From assembly GCA_035621215.1 (NCBI GenBank), contig CP141729.1, forward strand, positions 2,874,944 through 2,938,943: DNA of 64,000 nt. The letters are read 5' to 3'. Each line of letters begins with the position of its first letter. Position 1 is the first letter of the stretch. A program made the translations under genes and the position numbers. Under the pieces are notes generated by a model. The model was given only the letters and a program-made list of their open reading frames with translations. It had not been told where the DNA came from and made no database searches. This document shows positions 23,544-32,288 of the stretch, one piece after another. This DNA comes from Oscillospiraceae bacterium MB08-C2-2 (GTDB lineage Bacteria > Bacillota > Clostridia > Oscillospirales > Ruminococcaceae).

Positions 23544-24428
23544 TTATCGGGAAGGCTTTATACGCTTCATTTCATAAAGATGATGAATCTTACTTTCACT
23601 GGCAATATGGCTTTCCGAACGCTGCAGCAGTGCACTGTGCAGAATTGAAATCACGCTGATCTCGCAGATTCTGGCAGCGGCGGTGTTGCTGAAGTATTCC
23701 TGCTCCATACTGCTGGTATAAAGGATAATATCGCTCAGCTTAGCAAGCGGCGCATTGACAATGCTTGTAATTCCGATAACAAAGATGCCCCGCTTCTTCG
23801 CATATTTCACCAGATCAATGGTATTGGAAGCCCGCCCGCTGTGGCTAATGGCAATCATGACATCCTTTGTGGCCAACTGGTTTGCATACAGTATTTGCAG
23901 AAATCCATCCTCAGGATATTGACAATTCAGCCCAAGCTGCATAAACATCAGCTCCGCCAGTTTGGCAGAGCAGCCGGAGCCGCCTTCGGAAGCCATGAGA
24001 ATTTGCCTGGCCTCGGCGATCTTCTCCACGGCAAGGCTTAAATCCTTGTCATCCAGCAGGAGAATGGTATCATCAATGGCAATTTTGTTGGTGTTGCCCA
24101 CCTTTTGGCGCACCACGCTCATGGAATCATCGGCTGTCAGGGGTTTGCCGCGGCGGTGGGGAGACAAAATACCTTTGTTGATATAATACTTGAGCTCAGT
24201 GAGCCCTTTAAAGCCCAAAGCACGGCAGAAACGGATAATGGTAGCCGAGCTGGTAGCGGTGGCTTCGGCTAACTCCACTGCAGACATGGATGAAATCTGT
24301 TTCATATTTTCGGGCTGAACATTCTCCAAAAAGAAGTCTGCTATTTTTTTTTCGCTTTCGCTGTAAACAGGGTAGTGCTCTTTGATTCTGTTTAAATATT
24401 CATAGTCGTAAATAGTTTGTTCCAACAT
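23544..24428 (-). CDS. MurR/RpiR family transcriptional regulator
   Basis: The 294-residue protein has an N-terminal HTH_6 domain (Tyr-Ser-Glu-Ser-Glu-Lys-Lys-Ile-Ala-Asp-Phe, then Thr-Ser-Ser-Ala-Thr-Ile-Ile-Arg-Phe-Cys-Arg-Ala-Leu-Gly-Phe-Lys-Gly) and a SIS sugar-isomerase domain. The SIS part contains Ile-Ser-His-Ser-Gly-Arg-Ala and Val-Ile-Gly-Ile-Thr. Such regulators bind phosphosugars or sugar acids. It is divergent from the Liv-transporter/transketolase operon, which it probably controls. An imperfect AAAACATCAT dyad in its own upstream region is a candidate operator. Confidence 0.92.
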   Translation of the reverse strand: MLEQTIYDYEYLNRIKEHYPVYSESEKKIADFFLENVQPENMKQISSMSAVELAEATATSSATIIRFCRALGFKGLTELKYYINKGILSPHRRGKPLTADDSMSVVRQKVGNTNKIAIDDTILLLDDKDLSLAVEKIAEARQILMASEGGSGCSAKLAELMFMQLGLNCQYPEDGFLQILYANQLATKDVMIAISHSGRASNTIDLVKYAKKRGIFVIGITSIVNAPLAKLSDIILYTSSMEQEYFSNTAAARICEISVISILHSALLQRSESHIASESKIHHLYEMKRIKPSR

Positions 24429-24449
24429 GATAGGCTCCTTTATAAAAAC

Positions 24450-24481
24450 AAAACATCATTTTCGCCGCCTTATGTTGTTTT
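24450..24481 (-). promoter_or_regulatory. Candidate RpiR operator
   Basis: AAAACATCAT (24450-24459) is inverted as ATGTTGTTTT (24472-24481), 9 of 10 matched, with a 12-bp centre. A further AACATCAT lies just downstream. It sits directly before the rpiR start, so autoregulation is possible. Confidence 0.4.
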
Positions 24482-24721
24482 CATTATAGCATAACATCAT
24501 AAATATGTAAAACGTTTTATTATTTAGGGTATTAATTAGACAGCGTTTCAATCTTTGAAATTCTGAAATTAAAATAGGATTAATTCTGTTTTCGTGATAG
24601 ATAAGCCATATATTGTGAATAAACTAACAAAATCCACTTAGAATTGTAGGGGATTTTCGTTATTATTCATGTAATTAGATATAGTTATTTGTGTAATGTA
24701 TTTCAAATTATAAAACAGGTA

Positions 24722-24750
24722 TTGACACAATGAATCAAATAAGATACTAT
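24722..24750 (+). promoter_or_regulatory. Promoter of the Liv/transketolase operon
   Basis: A perfect TTGACA (24722-24727) and TACTAT (24745-24750) are separated by 17 bp. The first gene starts at 24909. The flanking 24482-24721 is AT-rich without a gene. Confidence 0.75.
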
Positions 24751-24908
24751 GCAACTAATCCTTTCGAGGCATAGTACTTAAAAAAAACTTACAGTAAAAC
24801 AATATTTTATTGTATTTAACGAATGGTTGCGTTGGGGGAGAAAGGAGGTCAAATGCCATACGCAATGGGTGAAACGCTGAATAAAACAAGAAATGAGGAG
24901 AGGAACTT

Positions 24909-26171
24909 ATGAATAAAAACAAAAAGTCAACTTTACTTTTGGTCGTTCTATTGTCTCTAGCTCTGCTGGTTTCCTTAACAGCCTGCGTCTCCGGCGGTTC
25001 CCCATCTCCGGCAACAAGCAGCACTCCCGCCCCAAGCTCCAGCGCAGGTTCCAGTGCAGGTTCCAGTGCAGCTGCCAGCTCACAAGTGCCTGTCGCCAGC
25101 GGCGAACCGGTGAAGATCGGCCTGATCGCAGCCAAAACCGGTGTTAATCAGGCAGTCGGTATTTTCTCACAGGAAGGCGCACAATACGCTGTAGATGAGA
25201 TCAATGCCTCCGGCGGTATTCTGGGCCGCCCGGTGGAACTGGTGATAGAAGATGAGGTTGATAACCTGCAGGCCTCGGTAAATGCAGCCACCAAGCTGAT
25301 GGAACGGGATGATCTGGTTGCTATTATCGGGTCTCCTTACTCCCAGAATACATTGGCCATTATGCCGCAGATCGCAGAGGCCAAGGTGCCGTTTATTACG
25401 GGTGGTTCCGGCGATGCCATTGCCGCAGAAGGCAATCCCTATGTTTGGCAGCCCCGCAACCATGACAGCGTAGCGGCCGGTGCCATTGCCAAATATGCCC
25501 ACGATACCATTGGCATCAAAAACCCGGCTATCCTCTATTGCACACTGCCCACCACACAGGCTGGCGGATTCGACATCCGCACAGCGTATAAAGAAAAATT
25601 TGGCATCGATGTTCCCGACAATATGATGTTTGGCTACACAGAGGATGAAAAGAACTTTGGCCCTATCATTGCACAGGTTATGGCTTCCGGGGCGGATGGC
25701 ATTCTTTCTTTCTCCAATGAAAATCCACATACACTGCTCAGCCTTGCCATTGCCGATGCAGGCTGCACCCTGCCTCGGGTCGCAAGTTCCACCGTTACCT
25801 CCAGCGTGGTTATCAAAAATGCAGGAAAAGCTGCAGACGGCTGGATCGCTGTGGCAGACTGGTCTCCCTATTTGGGAACCCCGGCCGCATCAAAGTTCCA
25901 AGAAGGCTTTTTGGCCAAATACGGCCACGATACCGAGCGCCCCATTGCTGTATCCTATGATTCTGTTCATTTGATTCGGCTTGCCTGTGAAAACGCCGGC
26001 ACAGTTGACGATCTGGACGCCATCAATAAAGGCTTTGAAAAAATTGAGGGTTATCAGGGTGTGCTGGGTGATATGACATATAAAGAAGATCACGGCTTCC
26101 TTTCCGCTATCTTCTTTGTGGAAATCAAAGATAGCAAGGCAACTATGATCGACGCTGTAAAATACCGCTGA
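24909..26171 (+). CDS. Liv-type ABC transporter substrate-binding lipoprotein
   Basis: The 420-residue precursor has a signal peptide ending in lipobox Leu-Thr-Ala-Cys, then an Ala/Ser/Pro tether (about 28-60) and a type I periplasmic-binding fold: Ile-Gly-Leu-Ile-Ala-Ala-Lys-Thr-Gly, Ala-Val-Asp-Glu-Ile-Asn-Ala-Ser-Gly-Gly-Ile-Leu-Gly-Arg, and Ile-Gly-Ser-Pro-Tyr-Ser. This is the LivJ/LivK group. The neighbours are carbohydrate-type enzymes and an RpiR regulator, so the ligand may be a sugar acid or polyol rather than a branched-chain amino acid. Confidence 0.9.
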   Translation: MNKNKKSTLLLVVLLSLALLVSLTACVSGGSPSPATSSTPAPSSSAGSSAGSSAAASSQVPVASGEPVKIGLIAAKTGVNQAVGIFSQEGAQYAVDEINASGGILGRPVELVIEDEVDNLQASVNAATKLMERDDLVAIIGSPYSQNTLAIMPQIAEAKVPFITGGSGDAIAAEGNPYVWQPRNHDSVAAGAIAKYAHDTIGIKNPAILYCTLPTTQAGGFDIRTAYKEKFGIDVPDNMMFGYTEDEKNFGPIIAQVMASGADGILSFSNENPHTLLSLAIADAGCTLPRVASSTVTSSVVIKNAGKAADGWIAVADWSPYLGTPAASKFQEGFLAKYGHDTERPIAVSYDSVHLIRLACENAGTVDDLDAINKGFEKIEGYQGVLGDMTYKEDHGFLSAIFFVEIKDSKATMIDAVKYR

Positions 26172-26202
26172 CCGAAAGACCGGATAAAGCGTTTTGAGGA
26201 AT

Positions 26203-26235
26203 GGGCAGCCTGCTCCGGACCGGCACCGGCTGCCC
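26203..26235 (+). promoter_or_regulatory. Intercistronic hairpin after the binding-protein gene
   Basis: An 8-bp perfect stem (26203-26210 with 26228-26235) without a T run lies in the 115-bp gap. Such structures often protect the abundant binding-protein mRNA from decay. Confidence 0.5.
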
Positions 26236-26286
26236 TGCCTTCAAAGGCTATAAACATTGCCGAATGCAAAACGTGAGGTGAAAAGT

Positions 26287-27183
26287 TTGAGTTTTAATGT
26301 AGTTTTAACGGTTTTTCTCAATGGGTTGGCCATGGGTATGGTGTATGCGTTGGTGGCGATGGGTATTATCCTGCTGGTGCGGGCAATCGGTGTTTTGAAT
26401 TTTGCGCAGGGTGAGCTTCTGATGTTGGGTGCTTATATCACCTTTGCTCTGCAAGTTCAAATGGAGCTGCCGATCTGGGTTGTAGTCCCCGTTGCGCTGA
26501 TTTCCTTTGCTGTGATCGCACTGATTTTTATGTTTACAATCTACTGGCCACTGCGGGACGCCAGCTATCCCACTGCTATTATTATTGCCACCATGGGTGC
26601 TTCGATTGTCATTAAAGAGATTGCTATGCTGGTTTGGGGCGGGCTGCCGCTGCGCATGCCTCCGCTGTTGGAAAACGAAGCCACCGGTGGTGCTCTGCTG
26701 GTGAACATCGCTGGGGTAAATGTTTCCTGGCAGCTGATTCTGACCGCTGTGGTAGGTATGGTGATTATCGGCTTGGTATTCTTTATTTTCGAAAAACTCT
26801 ATGCGGGAAAAATGATTCAGGCGGCTTCTCAGGATAAATTTGCTGCCGAGTTGATGGGCATTCCCACCATTGTGACCACGGCGGCCACCTATATTATTTC
26901 CATTACGTTGGCGGGTGTTGGCGGATTTATGGTCGGCCCCATTTTTACCGTGAATGTAACACTGGGAACTCTGCTGCTGCGGGCCTTTGCCGGTGTTATT
27001 ATCGGGGGGCTGGGCAACATCAAGGGAGCCATTATCGGCTCGGTTCTGGTGGGGTTGATTGAATCTACAGCGGCTGTTCGCTGGTCAACCTACAAAGACG
27101 CTGTGATTTTTCTTGTGCTGCTGGCGTTTCTTGTGGTGCGTCCGCAGGGTCTGTTTGGAATGAAAATTAAAGATAAGGCATAG
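26287..27183 (+). CDS. Liv-type ABC transporter permease (LivH-like)
   Basis: I choose TTG 26287, which has GAGGTG eight bases upstream; an in-frame TTG at 26257 lacks a site. The 298-residue protein has about eight membrane helices and the LivH motif Gly-Val-Leu-Asn-Phe-Ala-Gln-Gly-Glu near the N terminus. The cytoplasmic coupling region around Gly-Ile-Pro-Thr is followed by Gly-Gly-Leu-Gly-Asn-Ile-Lys-Gly-Ala. It pairs with the next permease and lies 11 bp from it. Confidence 0.92.
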   Translation: MSFNVVLTVFLNGLAMGMVYALVAMGIILLVRAIGVLNFAQGELLMLGAYITFALQVQMELPIWVVVPVALISFAVIALIFMFTIYWPLRDASYPTAIIIATMGASIVIKEIAMLVWGGLPLRMPPLLENEATGGALLVNIAGVNVSWQLILTAVVGMVIIGLVFFIFEKLYAGKMIQAASQDKFAAELMGIPTIVTTAATYIISITLAGVGGFMVGPIFTVNVTLGTLLLRAFAGVIIGGLGNIKGAIIGSVLVGLIESTAAVRWSTYKDAVIFLVLLAFLVVRPQGLFGMKIKDKA

Positions 27184-27194
27184 GGGGAGAAAAA

Positions 27195-28205
27195 GTGAAA
27201 TCACAGAAGAAAAAGATCAAAATATCCGCCCTGGTGGTTTTGGCAGTCAGCCTTATGTTTGCTATTTTTATTCCGGTTATGTTTCAGGGTTATTCGCTGA
27301 TGGTGGTGAATATCTCGTTGATTTATGCCATTATCACGCTGGGTATTTCCATCATGCTGGGCATGGGTGGGCAGCTTTCTTTCGGTGGGCTTGCGTTTAT
27401 GGGCTACGGCGCTTATTTTGTAGCCAATGTTTGCACCGGGCGGCTGGGCTTTAAAATCCCAACACTGCTGGCACTGGTGCTGGCGCCCATCTTCTGCGCA
27501 GTGCTTGCCTATATGATCGGGCTGATTCTGCTCAAGCTCAAGGATACATATTTCACTTTTGCCACCATTGCGTTGGTGCAGGTGAGCTTCTCCTTCTTTA
27601 TGAACTATCGCCCCCTCTTTGGTGGGCCGGATGGTATTTCCGGTATTCCCAACCTTTCGGTGGGTGGGTATGAACTCAAGGATAACAACCACTGGTTCTA
27701 TTTTTTGATCGGGGTATTGGTGGTGCTGGCCATTATTGTGGAGCGCATTCGCACCAGTGCCTTTGGCAGGGCGCTGGCCTCGGTGCGGGATAACGATACG
27801 GCGGCGCTCACTTTGGGTGTGGATGTATATAAAACCAAGGTTAAGGCCTTTGCTATAGCAGGGATGCTGGGCGGCTTTGCTGGTGCACTTTATGTTATGC
27901 AGGGGAATTTTGTTGCATCCGATCTGTTTGCTTACAACAACGCCACACAGTTTATTATTATGGCAATGGTGGGCGGCATCAACAACACCTTTGGCAGTAT
28001 TGTAGGCTCTGTTTTAATCACAATCCTGCCGGAAGCCTTCCGCAGTCTGGAACGGTATTTGCAGCTGTTCTATGGCCTTGCCGTTATTCTGCTGATGGTG
28101 TTTATGCCCATGGGGCTCAGCGGAATGAGCCAGCAGCTTGGTAAATGGCTGCGCCGCCTTATATGGAACCCATCTGCCAAAAAAGCAGGAGGTGCAAAGC
28201 AATGA
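27195..28205 (+). CDS. Liv-type ABC transporter permease (LivM-like)
   Basis: GTG 27195 follows GGGGGAG. The 336-residue protein has about nine membrane helices with Gly-Gln-Leu-Ser-Phe-Gly-Gly-Leu-Ala-Phe-Met-Gly-Tyr-Gly-Ala, Gly-Pro-Asp-Gly-Ile-Ser-Gly-Ile-Pro and the coupling segment Arg-Asp-Asn-Asp-Thr-Ala-Ala. These are LivM hallmarks. The stop overlaps the next start by ATGA. Confidence 0.92.
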   Translation: MKSQKKKIKISALVVLAVSLMFAIFIPVMFQGYSLMVVNISLIYAIITLGISIMLGMGGQLSFGGLAFMGYGAYFVANVCTGRLGFKIPTLLALVLAPIFCAVLAYMIGLILLKLKDTYFTFATIALVQVSFSFFMNYRPLFGGPDGISGIPNLSVGGYELKDNNHWFYFLIGVLVVLAIIVERIRTSAFGRALASVRDNDTAALTLGVDVYKTKVKAFAIAGMLGGFAGALYVMQGNFVASDLFAYNNATQFIIMAMVGGINNTFGSIVGSVLITILPEAFRSLERYLQLFYGLAVILLMVFMPMGLSGMSQQLGKWLRRLIWNPSAKKAGGAKQ

Positions 28206-28957
28206 GCGAAATACTGCGCCTTGAGCATGTCGACAAGCACTTTGGCGGCCTGCATGTTACAAACGATGTTTCCTTCAAGGTGGAGACCGGACATGTGACC
28301 GGGCTTATCGGTCCCAACGGCGCCGGCAAATCCACCCTGATGAATATTATCAGCGGCATTTACATTCAGGATTCCGGCAGCCTGTATTTTGATGGCACCG
28401 AGGTAACCAAGGTACCGCCCTTTGCCCGGGCACGTATGGGGATTGGCAGAACCTTTCAGACACCGCGGTTTCTAAAGCGCTCCAACATCCGGGATAATCT
28501 GCTGCTTGGATGTGATCTGGCCGAGCAAAAAAGTTTTCTCAAGAGCTTTTTCTCCCATCAAAAAATGGATTTTGAGGAGGAGCTGGAGCGGTATATGAAG
28601 GTGGCTGGTTTCACGCTGGATTTGGACAGCGACATCACCTCGCTGACCTATGGTCAGCAAAAGCTGCTGGAAATTGTTCGCTCTCTGCTGGCACATCCCC
28701 GCCTGATCTTGGTGGATGAACCGGCGGCGGGGCTCAACGATAAGGAAAAAGAGGATGCTATGGCGTTGATCAATATTGCCGCCGAGCAGGGGATGGGTGT
28801 TCTGCTCATTGAGCATTCCATGGATATGATTATGAACATGTGCGCCGATATTGTGGTGATTAACTTTGGGCAAATAATTGCAACAGGGTGCCCCGAGGCC
28901 GTTTCCTCCAATGAGGAAGTGATCGAGGCATATCTGGGAAAGGATATCGATGGTTAA
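28202..28957 (+). CDS. Liv-type ABC transporter ATPase (LivG-like)
   Basis: ATG 28202 has AGGAGG upstream and overlaps the permease stop. The 251 residues contain Walker A Gly-Pro-Asn-Gly-Ala-Gly-Lys-Ser-Thr, the LivG-type Gly-Arg-Thr-Phe-Gln, a signature region that reads Leu-Thr-Tyr-Gly-Gln-Gln in place of Leu-Ser-Gly-Gly-Gln (common in LivG), and Walker B Ile-Leu-Val-Asp-Glu-Pro. It overlaps the next gene by eight bases. Confidence 0.93.
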   Translation: MSEILRLEHVDKHFGGLHVTNDVSFKVETGHVTGLIGPNGAGKSTLMNIISGIYIQDSGSLYFDGTEVTKVPPFARARMGIGRTFQTPRFLKRSNIRDNLLLGCDLAEQKSFLKSFFSHQKMDFEEELERYMKVAGFTLDLDSDITSLTYGQQKLLEIVRSLLAHPRLILVDEPAAGLNDKEKEDAMALINIAAEQGMGVLLIEHSMDMIMNMCADIVVINFGQIIATGCPEAVSSNEEVIEAYLGKDIDG

Positions 28958-29693
28958 GATTGAAAATCTGCACGCCTATTACGGTGCAATCGAAGCAATC
29001 AAGGGCATCAGCCTGCATGTGCGGCAGGGAAGCATCACCAGCTTGATCGGTTCCAACGGAGCGGGAAAAAGCTCTCTGCTCAAGTCGATATCCGGCATGA
29101 TTAAACGCAGCGGCTCCATTGTAGTGAGCGACGAAACCGATATCATTGCCAAGCGGCCCACCGAGATTGCCAAAATGGGGCTTGTCCATGTTCCGGAGGG
29201 GCGGCACATCTTCCCCGGATTGACAGTGGAAGAAAATCTGGAGGCCGGGGCAATCAACTGGCATGGCTTTTTTGGCAGGGAATCCTATCAGGATGAGCTG
29301 TGTGAAGTATACAGTCTGTTCCCCCGCCTTAAAGAACGCCGCAAACAGCTGGGCTGGAGCCTTTCCGGCGGAGAGCAGCAGATGCTGGCCATCGGCCGGG
29401 GCATTATGGCCCGCCCCCGTATGCTCATGTTGGATGAACCCTCTATGGGGCTTGCACCGGTTATTGTGGCGGAGCTGTTTGAGAAAATTGTGGAGATCAA
29501 CGCCCGCATGGAGGTTCCTATCCTGATTGTGGAGCAAAATGCCCGTATGGTTATGCGCATTTCCCAATACACCTATGTGTTGGAGCAGGGCAAAATCCTT
29601 ACCCACGGCCCCTCGGAAGAGATCAAGAATAATCCACAGGTTATACAGGCATATCTTGGCAAGTTCGCAAATAAAAAACAGTCCGATTGCTAA
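28950..29693 (+). CDS. Liv-type ABC transporter ATPase (LivF-like)
   Basis: The 247-residue ATPase has Walker A Gly-Ser-Asn-Gly-Ala-Gly-Lys-Ser-Ser, Leu-Ser-Gly-Gly-Glu-Gln-Gln and Leu-Met-Leu-Asp-Glu-Pro-Ser-Met-Gly-Leu-Ala-Pro, the LivF signature. It overlaps the LivG-like gene, so the two ATPases are translationally linked. It completes the importer. Confidence 0.93.
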   Translation: MVKIENLHAYYGAIEAIKGISLHVRQGSITSLIGSNGAGKSSLLKSISGMIKRSGSIVVSDETDIIAKRPTEIAKMGLVHVPEGRHIFPGLTVEENLEAGAINWHGFFGRESYQDELCEVYSLFPRLKERRKQLGWSLSGGEQQMLAIGRGIMARPRMLMLDEPSMGLAPVIVAELFEKIVEINARMEVPILIVEQNARMVMRISQYTYVLEQGKILTHGPSEEIKNNPQVIQAYLGKFANKKQSDC

Positions 29694-29716
29694 CAGATTA
29701 AAACGAGGTGAAAAAG

Positions 29717-30553
29717 TTGAAAAACCTTTCGGCAGAACAGCTTAAAGAAAAAGCAAAAGAGCTGCGCATCAACACCATTAACATGATTCACGAGGCTCAA
29801 TCCGGGCATCCGGGCGGATCGCTTTCGGCGGCAGACCTTGTGGCAGCCCTGTATTTTGGTGAAATGAACGTAGACCCCCAAAACCCCAAGTGGGAGGATC
29901 GTGACCGCTTTATCCTTTCCAAAGGGCATGTGTGCCCCATTCAGTATTCTGCTCTTGCCATGCGGGGATTTTTCCCATGGGAAGTGGTACATACCCTGCG
30001 TCAGGAAGGCTCCATTTTGCAGGGACACCCGGATATGAAAAAATGCCCGGGAATTGATATCTCCACCGGCTCGCTGGGGCAGGGGCTTTCCTGCGGGGTC
30101 GGTATGGCTCTGGCCGGTAAGCGTGATAATCGAGATTACCGTGTATTCGCCCTGTTGGGTGATGGCGAATGCCAGGAAGGGCAGGTTTGGGAAGCGGCGC
30201 AGACCGCTGTGAAATACAGGCTGGATAATCTGGTGGTGTTTGTGGATAACAACCGCCTGCAGTGCGATGGCTGCTGCGATGAAATTATGCCCAGTGGCGA
30301 TCTTGCCGAAAAGTTCCGTGCCTTTGGGTTTGATACCCACCGTATCAACGGCCACAGCATGGAGGAAATTGTGGAAACACTGGATAAAATCCGCGATAAA
30401 AAGGATGGGCTGCCCACCTGCGTGGTACTGGATACCGTGAAGGGCAAGGGTGTTTCTTATATGGAAGACGTAGTGGTTTGGCATGGAATGGCACCAAACG
30501 ATGAGCAATACCGGCAGGCCATCAGTGAGCTGGAAGGAGGGCTTCGTGCATGA
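29717..30553 (+). CDS. Transketolase, N-terminal subunit
   Basis: I prefer TTG 29717, with GAGGTG seven bases upstream; GTG 29708 overlaps that ribosome site. The 278 residues are the thiamine-diphosphate half of transketolase: Ser-Gly-His-Pro-Gly-Gly-Ser-Leu-Ser near the N terminus, the ThDP/metal motif Gly-Asp-Gly-Glu-Cys-Gln-Glu-Gly-Gln-Val-Trp-Glu, and Val-Asp-Asn-Asn-Arg. The second half is the next gene, overlapping by ATGA. Split transketolases usually act on special ketose or ulose phosphates rather than in central metabolism. Confidence 0.93.
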   Translation: MKNLSAEQLKEKAKELRINTINMIHEAQSGHPGGSLSAADLVAALYFGEMNVDPQNPKWEDRDRFILSKGHVCPIQYSALAMRGFFPWEVVHTLRQEGSILQGHPDMKKCPGIDISTGSLGQGLSCGVGMALAGKRDNRDYRVFALLGDGECQEGQVWEAAQTAVKYRLDNLVVFVDNNRLQCDGCCDEIMPSGDLAEKFRAFGFDTHRINGHSMEEIVETLDKIRDKKDGLPTCVVLDTVKGKGVSYMEDVVVWHGMAPNDEQYRQAISELEGGLRA

Positions 30554-31497
30554 GCAAGACAGCGGTCATGGAGAAAATTGCCACCAGAGACGCTTTTGGC
30601 GCCGAAATTCTGGCTCTGGGCAAAGAGAATGAAAACATTTTTGTGGTGGATATTGACATCGGCAAATCTTGCAAAACCACCGATTTTTCCACCCAGCTGC
30701 CCCAGCAGCATGTCAACGTGGGCATCGCCGAGCAAAACGGCTGTGGTGTTGCGGTGGGGCTTGCCACAACAGGCAAGATTCCTTTTGTTAGCACCTATGC
30801 GGTGTTTGGCTCCTTGCGCATGGCCGAGCAGATTCGGCAGGAGGTTTGCTACCCCAACCTGAATGTAAAGATTGCCTGCTCCCATGGCGGGCTTACCCCC
30901 GCCAACGACGGTGCCAGCCACCAGTGCATTGAGGATATGGGTGTGCTCCGCACTCTGCCCAACATGACTGTGATTATGGGTGCGGATTATTATTCCACCC
31001 GCAAGCTGGTGCGTGCCGCGGCCGAATATAAAGGGCCGGTGTATTTGCGCTTTACCCGGGATGCGATTCCGGTGGTTTACACCGAAGAGGATTCCTTTGA
31101 AATTGGCAAGGCTAAAAAATTGCGGGATGGCACCGACCTTGGCATCATTGCCAACGGCGATACTCTCCACCTTGCCATAGAAGCTGCCAGAGAACTGGAA
31201 GAGCAGGGCATATCGGTAAAGCTTTATGATATGCACACCATCAAGCCGTTGGATACCGAGGCAGTCAAAGACTGTATGACCACAGGCAAAATTATCACAG
31301 TGGAAGATCATAACATCATCAATGGTCTTGGCAGTGCTGTCAGTGAAGTGGTGGCCGAGCTGGGAAGCTGTGTTGTGCGCCGCATTGGTGTGCAGGATCA
31401 ATTTGGTCAATCCGCCCCTTACGAGCGCCTGCTGGAAATGAACGGCATCACCAAAGAAAATATAATTGCTACAGCCCAAGGGCTTTTGGGCCGATAA
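30550..31497 (+). CDS. Transketolase, C-terminal subunit
   Basis: The 315-residue protein carries the pyrimidine-binding and C-terminal domains: Thr-Arg-Asp-Ala-Phe-Gly, Val-Asp-Ile-Asp-Ile-Gly, Val-Gly-Ile-Ala-Glu-Gln-Asn (catalytic Glu) and Thr-Val-Glu-Asp-His-Asn. It overlaps the N-terminal subunit gene by four bases. Together they form one complete transketolase. The partner dehydrogenases downstream suggest the cleaved two-carbon or residual fragment is then oxidised or reduced (inference). Confidence 0.93.
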   Translation: MSKTAVMEKIATRDAFGAEILALGKENENIFVVDIDIGKSCKTTDFSTQLPQQHVNVGIAEQNGCGVAVGLATTGKIPFVSTYAVFGSLRMAEQIRQEVCYPNLNVKIACSHGGLTPANDGASHQCIEDMGVLRTLPNMTVIMGADYYSTRKLVRAAAEYKGPVYLRFTRDAIPVVYTEEDSFEIGKAKKLRDGTDLGIIANGDTLHLAIEAARELEEQGISVKLYDMHTIKPLDTEAVKDCMTTGKIITVEDHNIINGLGSAVSEVVAELGSCVVRRIGVQDQFGQSAPYERLLEMNGITKENIIATAQGLLGR

Positions 31498-31513
31498 AAA
31501 GGAGAATAACAGC

Positions 31514-32266
31514 ATGAACGAGAGAAGAGTGGCTTTGATTACAGGGGCAGGCTCCCCCAAGGGAATCGGCAGGGCAATCGCCTTGTATCTGGCAAAGGCA
31601 GGCTATGATATAGCGGTGGCCGATATGGATGCCGCCGGTGCCGATGCCGTGGCAGAAGAGGTTCGGGCACTGGGCAAAAATGCCGTGGGCATTGAGGCCA
31701 ATGTTACCAACGAAACCAGTGTGTCCGCCATGGTGGAAACCGCTATTGAAAAGCTGGGGCAGGTGGATGTTCTGGTGAACAATGCAGGCATCACACAGCC
31801 TGTGACCGTGCTCAACACCACCTTGGAGGATTGGAACCGGGTTCTCACCGTTAACCTGACCGGCACCTTCCTTTGCTCAAAGGCAGTGCTGCCCCATATG
31901 CAAAGCCGCAAATACGGGCGCATTGTCAACATCAGCTCAGTTTCCGGCAAGCGGGGCGGCGGTGTTTATGGTGGCGCACATTATTCCGCAGCCAAAGCCG
32001 GTATCTTGGGTTTTGCCAAAGCACTGGCAAGAGAATGCGTTTTGGATGGCGTTACAGTCAACAGTGTATGTCCGGGGCTGATTGCCACCGAGATTCGCAA
32101 GGGTTTGCCCGAAGAAAAGGAAAGAGCCACTTGGAAGACTATCCCCATTGAGCGTCCCGGAACGGTGGAAGAAGTAGCTGCTGCTGTGGCCTTTTTGGCA
32201 AGCGAGGATGCCGGATACATCACCGGTGAGGATATCGATGTCAACGGCGGCTCCCACATGGATTAA
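31514..32266 (+). CDS. Short-chain dehydrogenase/reductase
   Basis: ATG 31514 follows AAAGGAG. The 250-residue classical SDR shows Thr-Gly-Ala-Gly-Ser-Pro-Lys-Gly-Ile-Gly (cofactor loop), Asn-Asn-Ala-Gly, the catalytic Ser in Asn-Ile-Ser-Ser-Val-Ser-Gly, Tyr-Ser-Ala-Ala-Lys, and the C-terminal Tyr-Ile-Thr-Gly-Glu-Asp-Ile-Asp-Val-Asn-Gly-Gly. The acidic Asp after the second strand (Val-Ala-Asp-Met-Asp) suggests NAD rather than NADP. The substrate is unknown; context points to a polyol, sugar or sugar acid. Confidence 0.9.
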   Translation: MNERRVALITGAGSPKGIGRAIALYLAKAGYDIAVADMDAAGADAVAEEVRALGKNAVGIEANVTNETSVSAMVETAIEKLGQVDVLVNNAGITQPVTVLNTTLEDWNRVLTVNLTGTFLCSKAVLPHMQSRKYGRIVNISSVSGKRGGGVYGGAHYSAAKAGILGFAKALARECVLDGVTVNSVCPGLIATEIRKGLPEEKERATWKTIPIERPGTVEEVAAAVAFLASEDAGYITGEDIDVNGGSHMD

Positions 32267-32288
32267 CCAACCCAGAGGAGGCAGTATA

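Noticed and set aside
31514-32266. Calling the SDR FabG of fatty acid synthesis
   Set aside because: The motifs fit any classical SDR and no fab genes are nearby; the operon context points to sugar or polyol metabolism.
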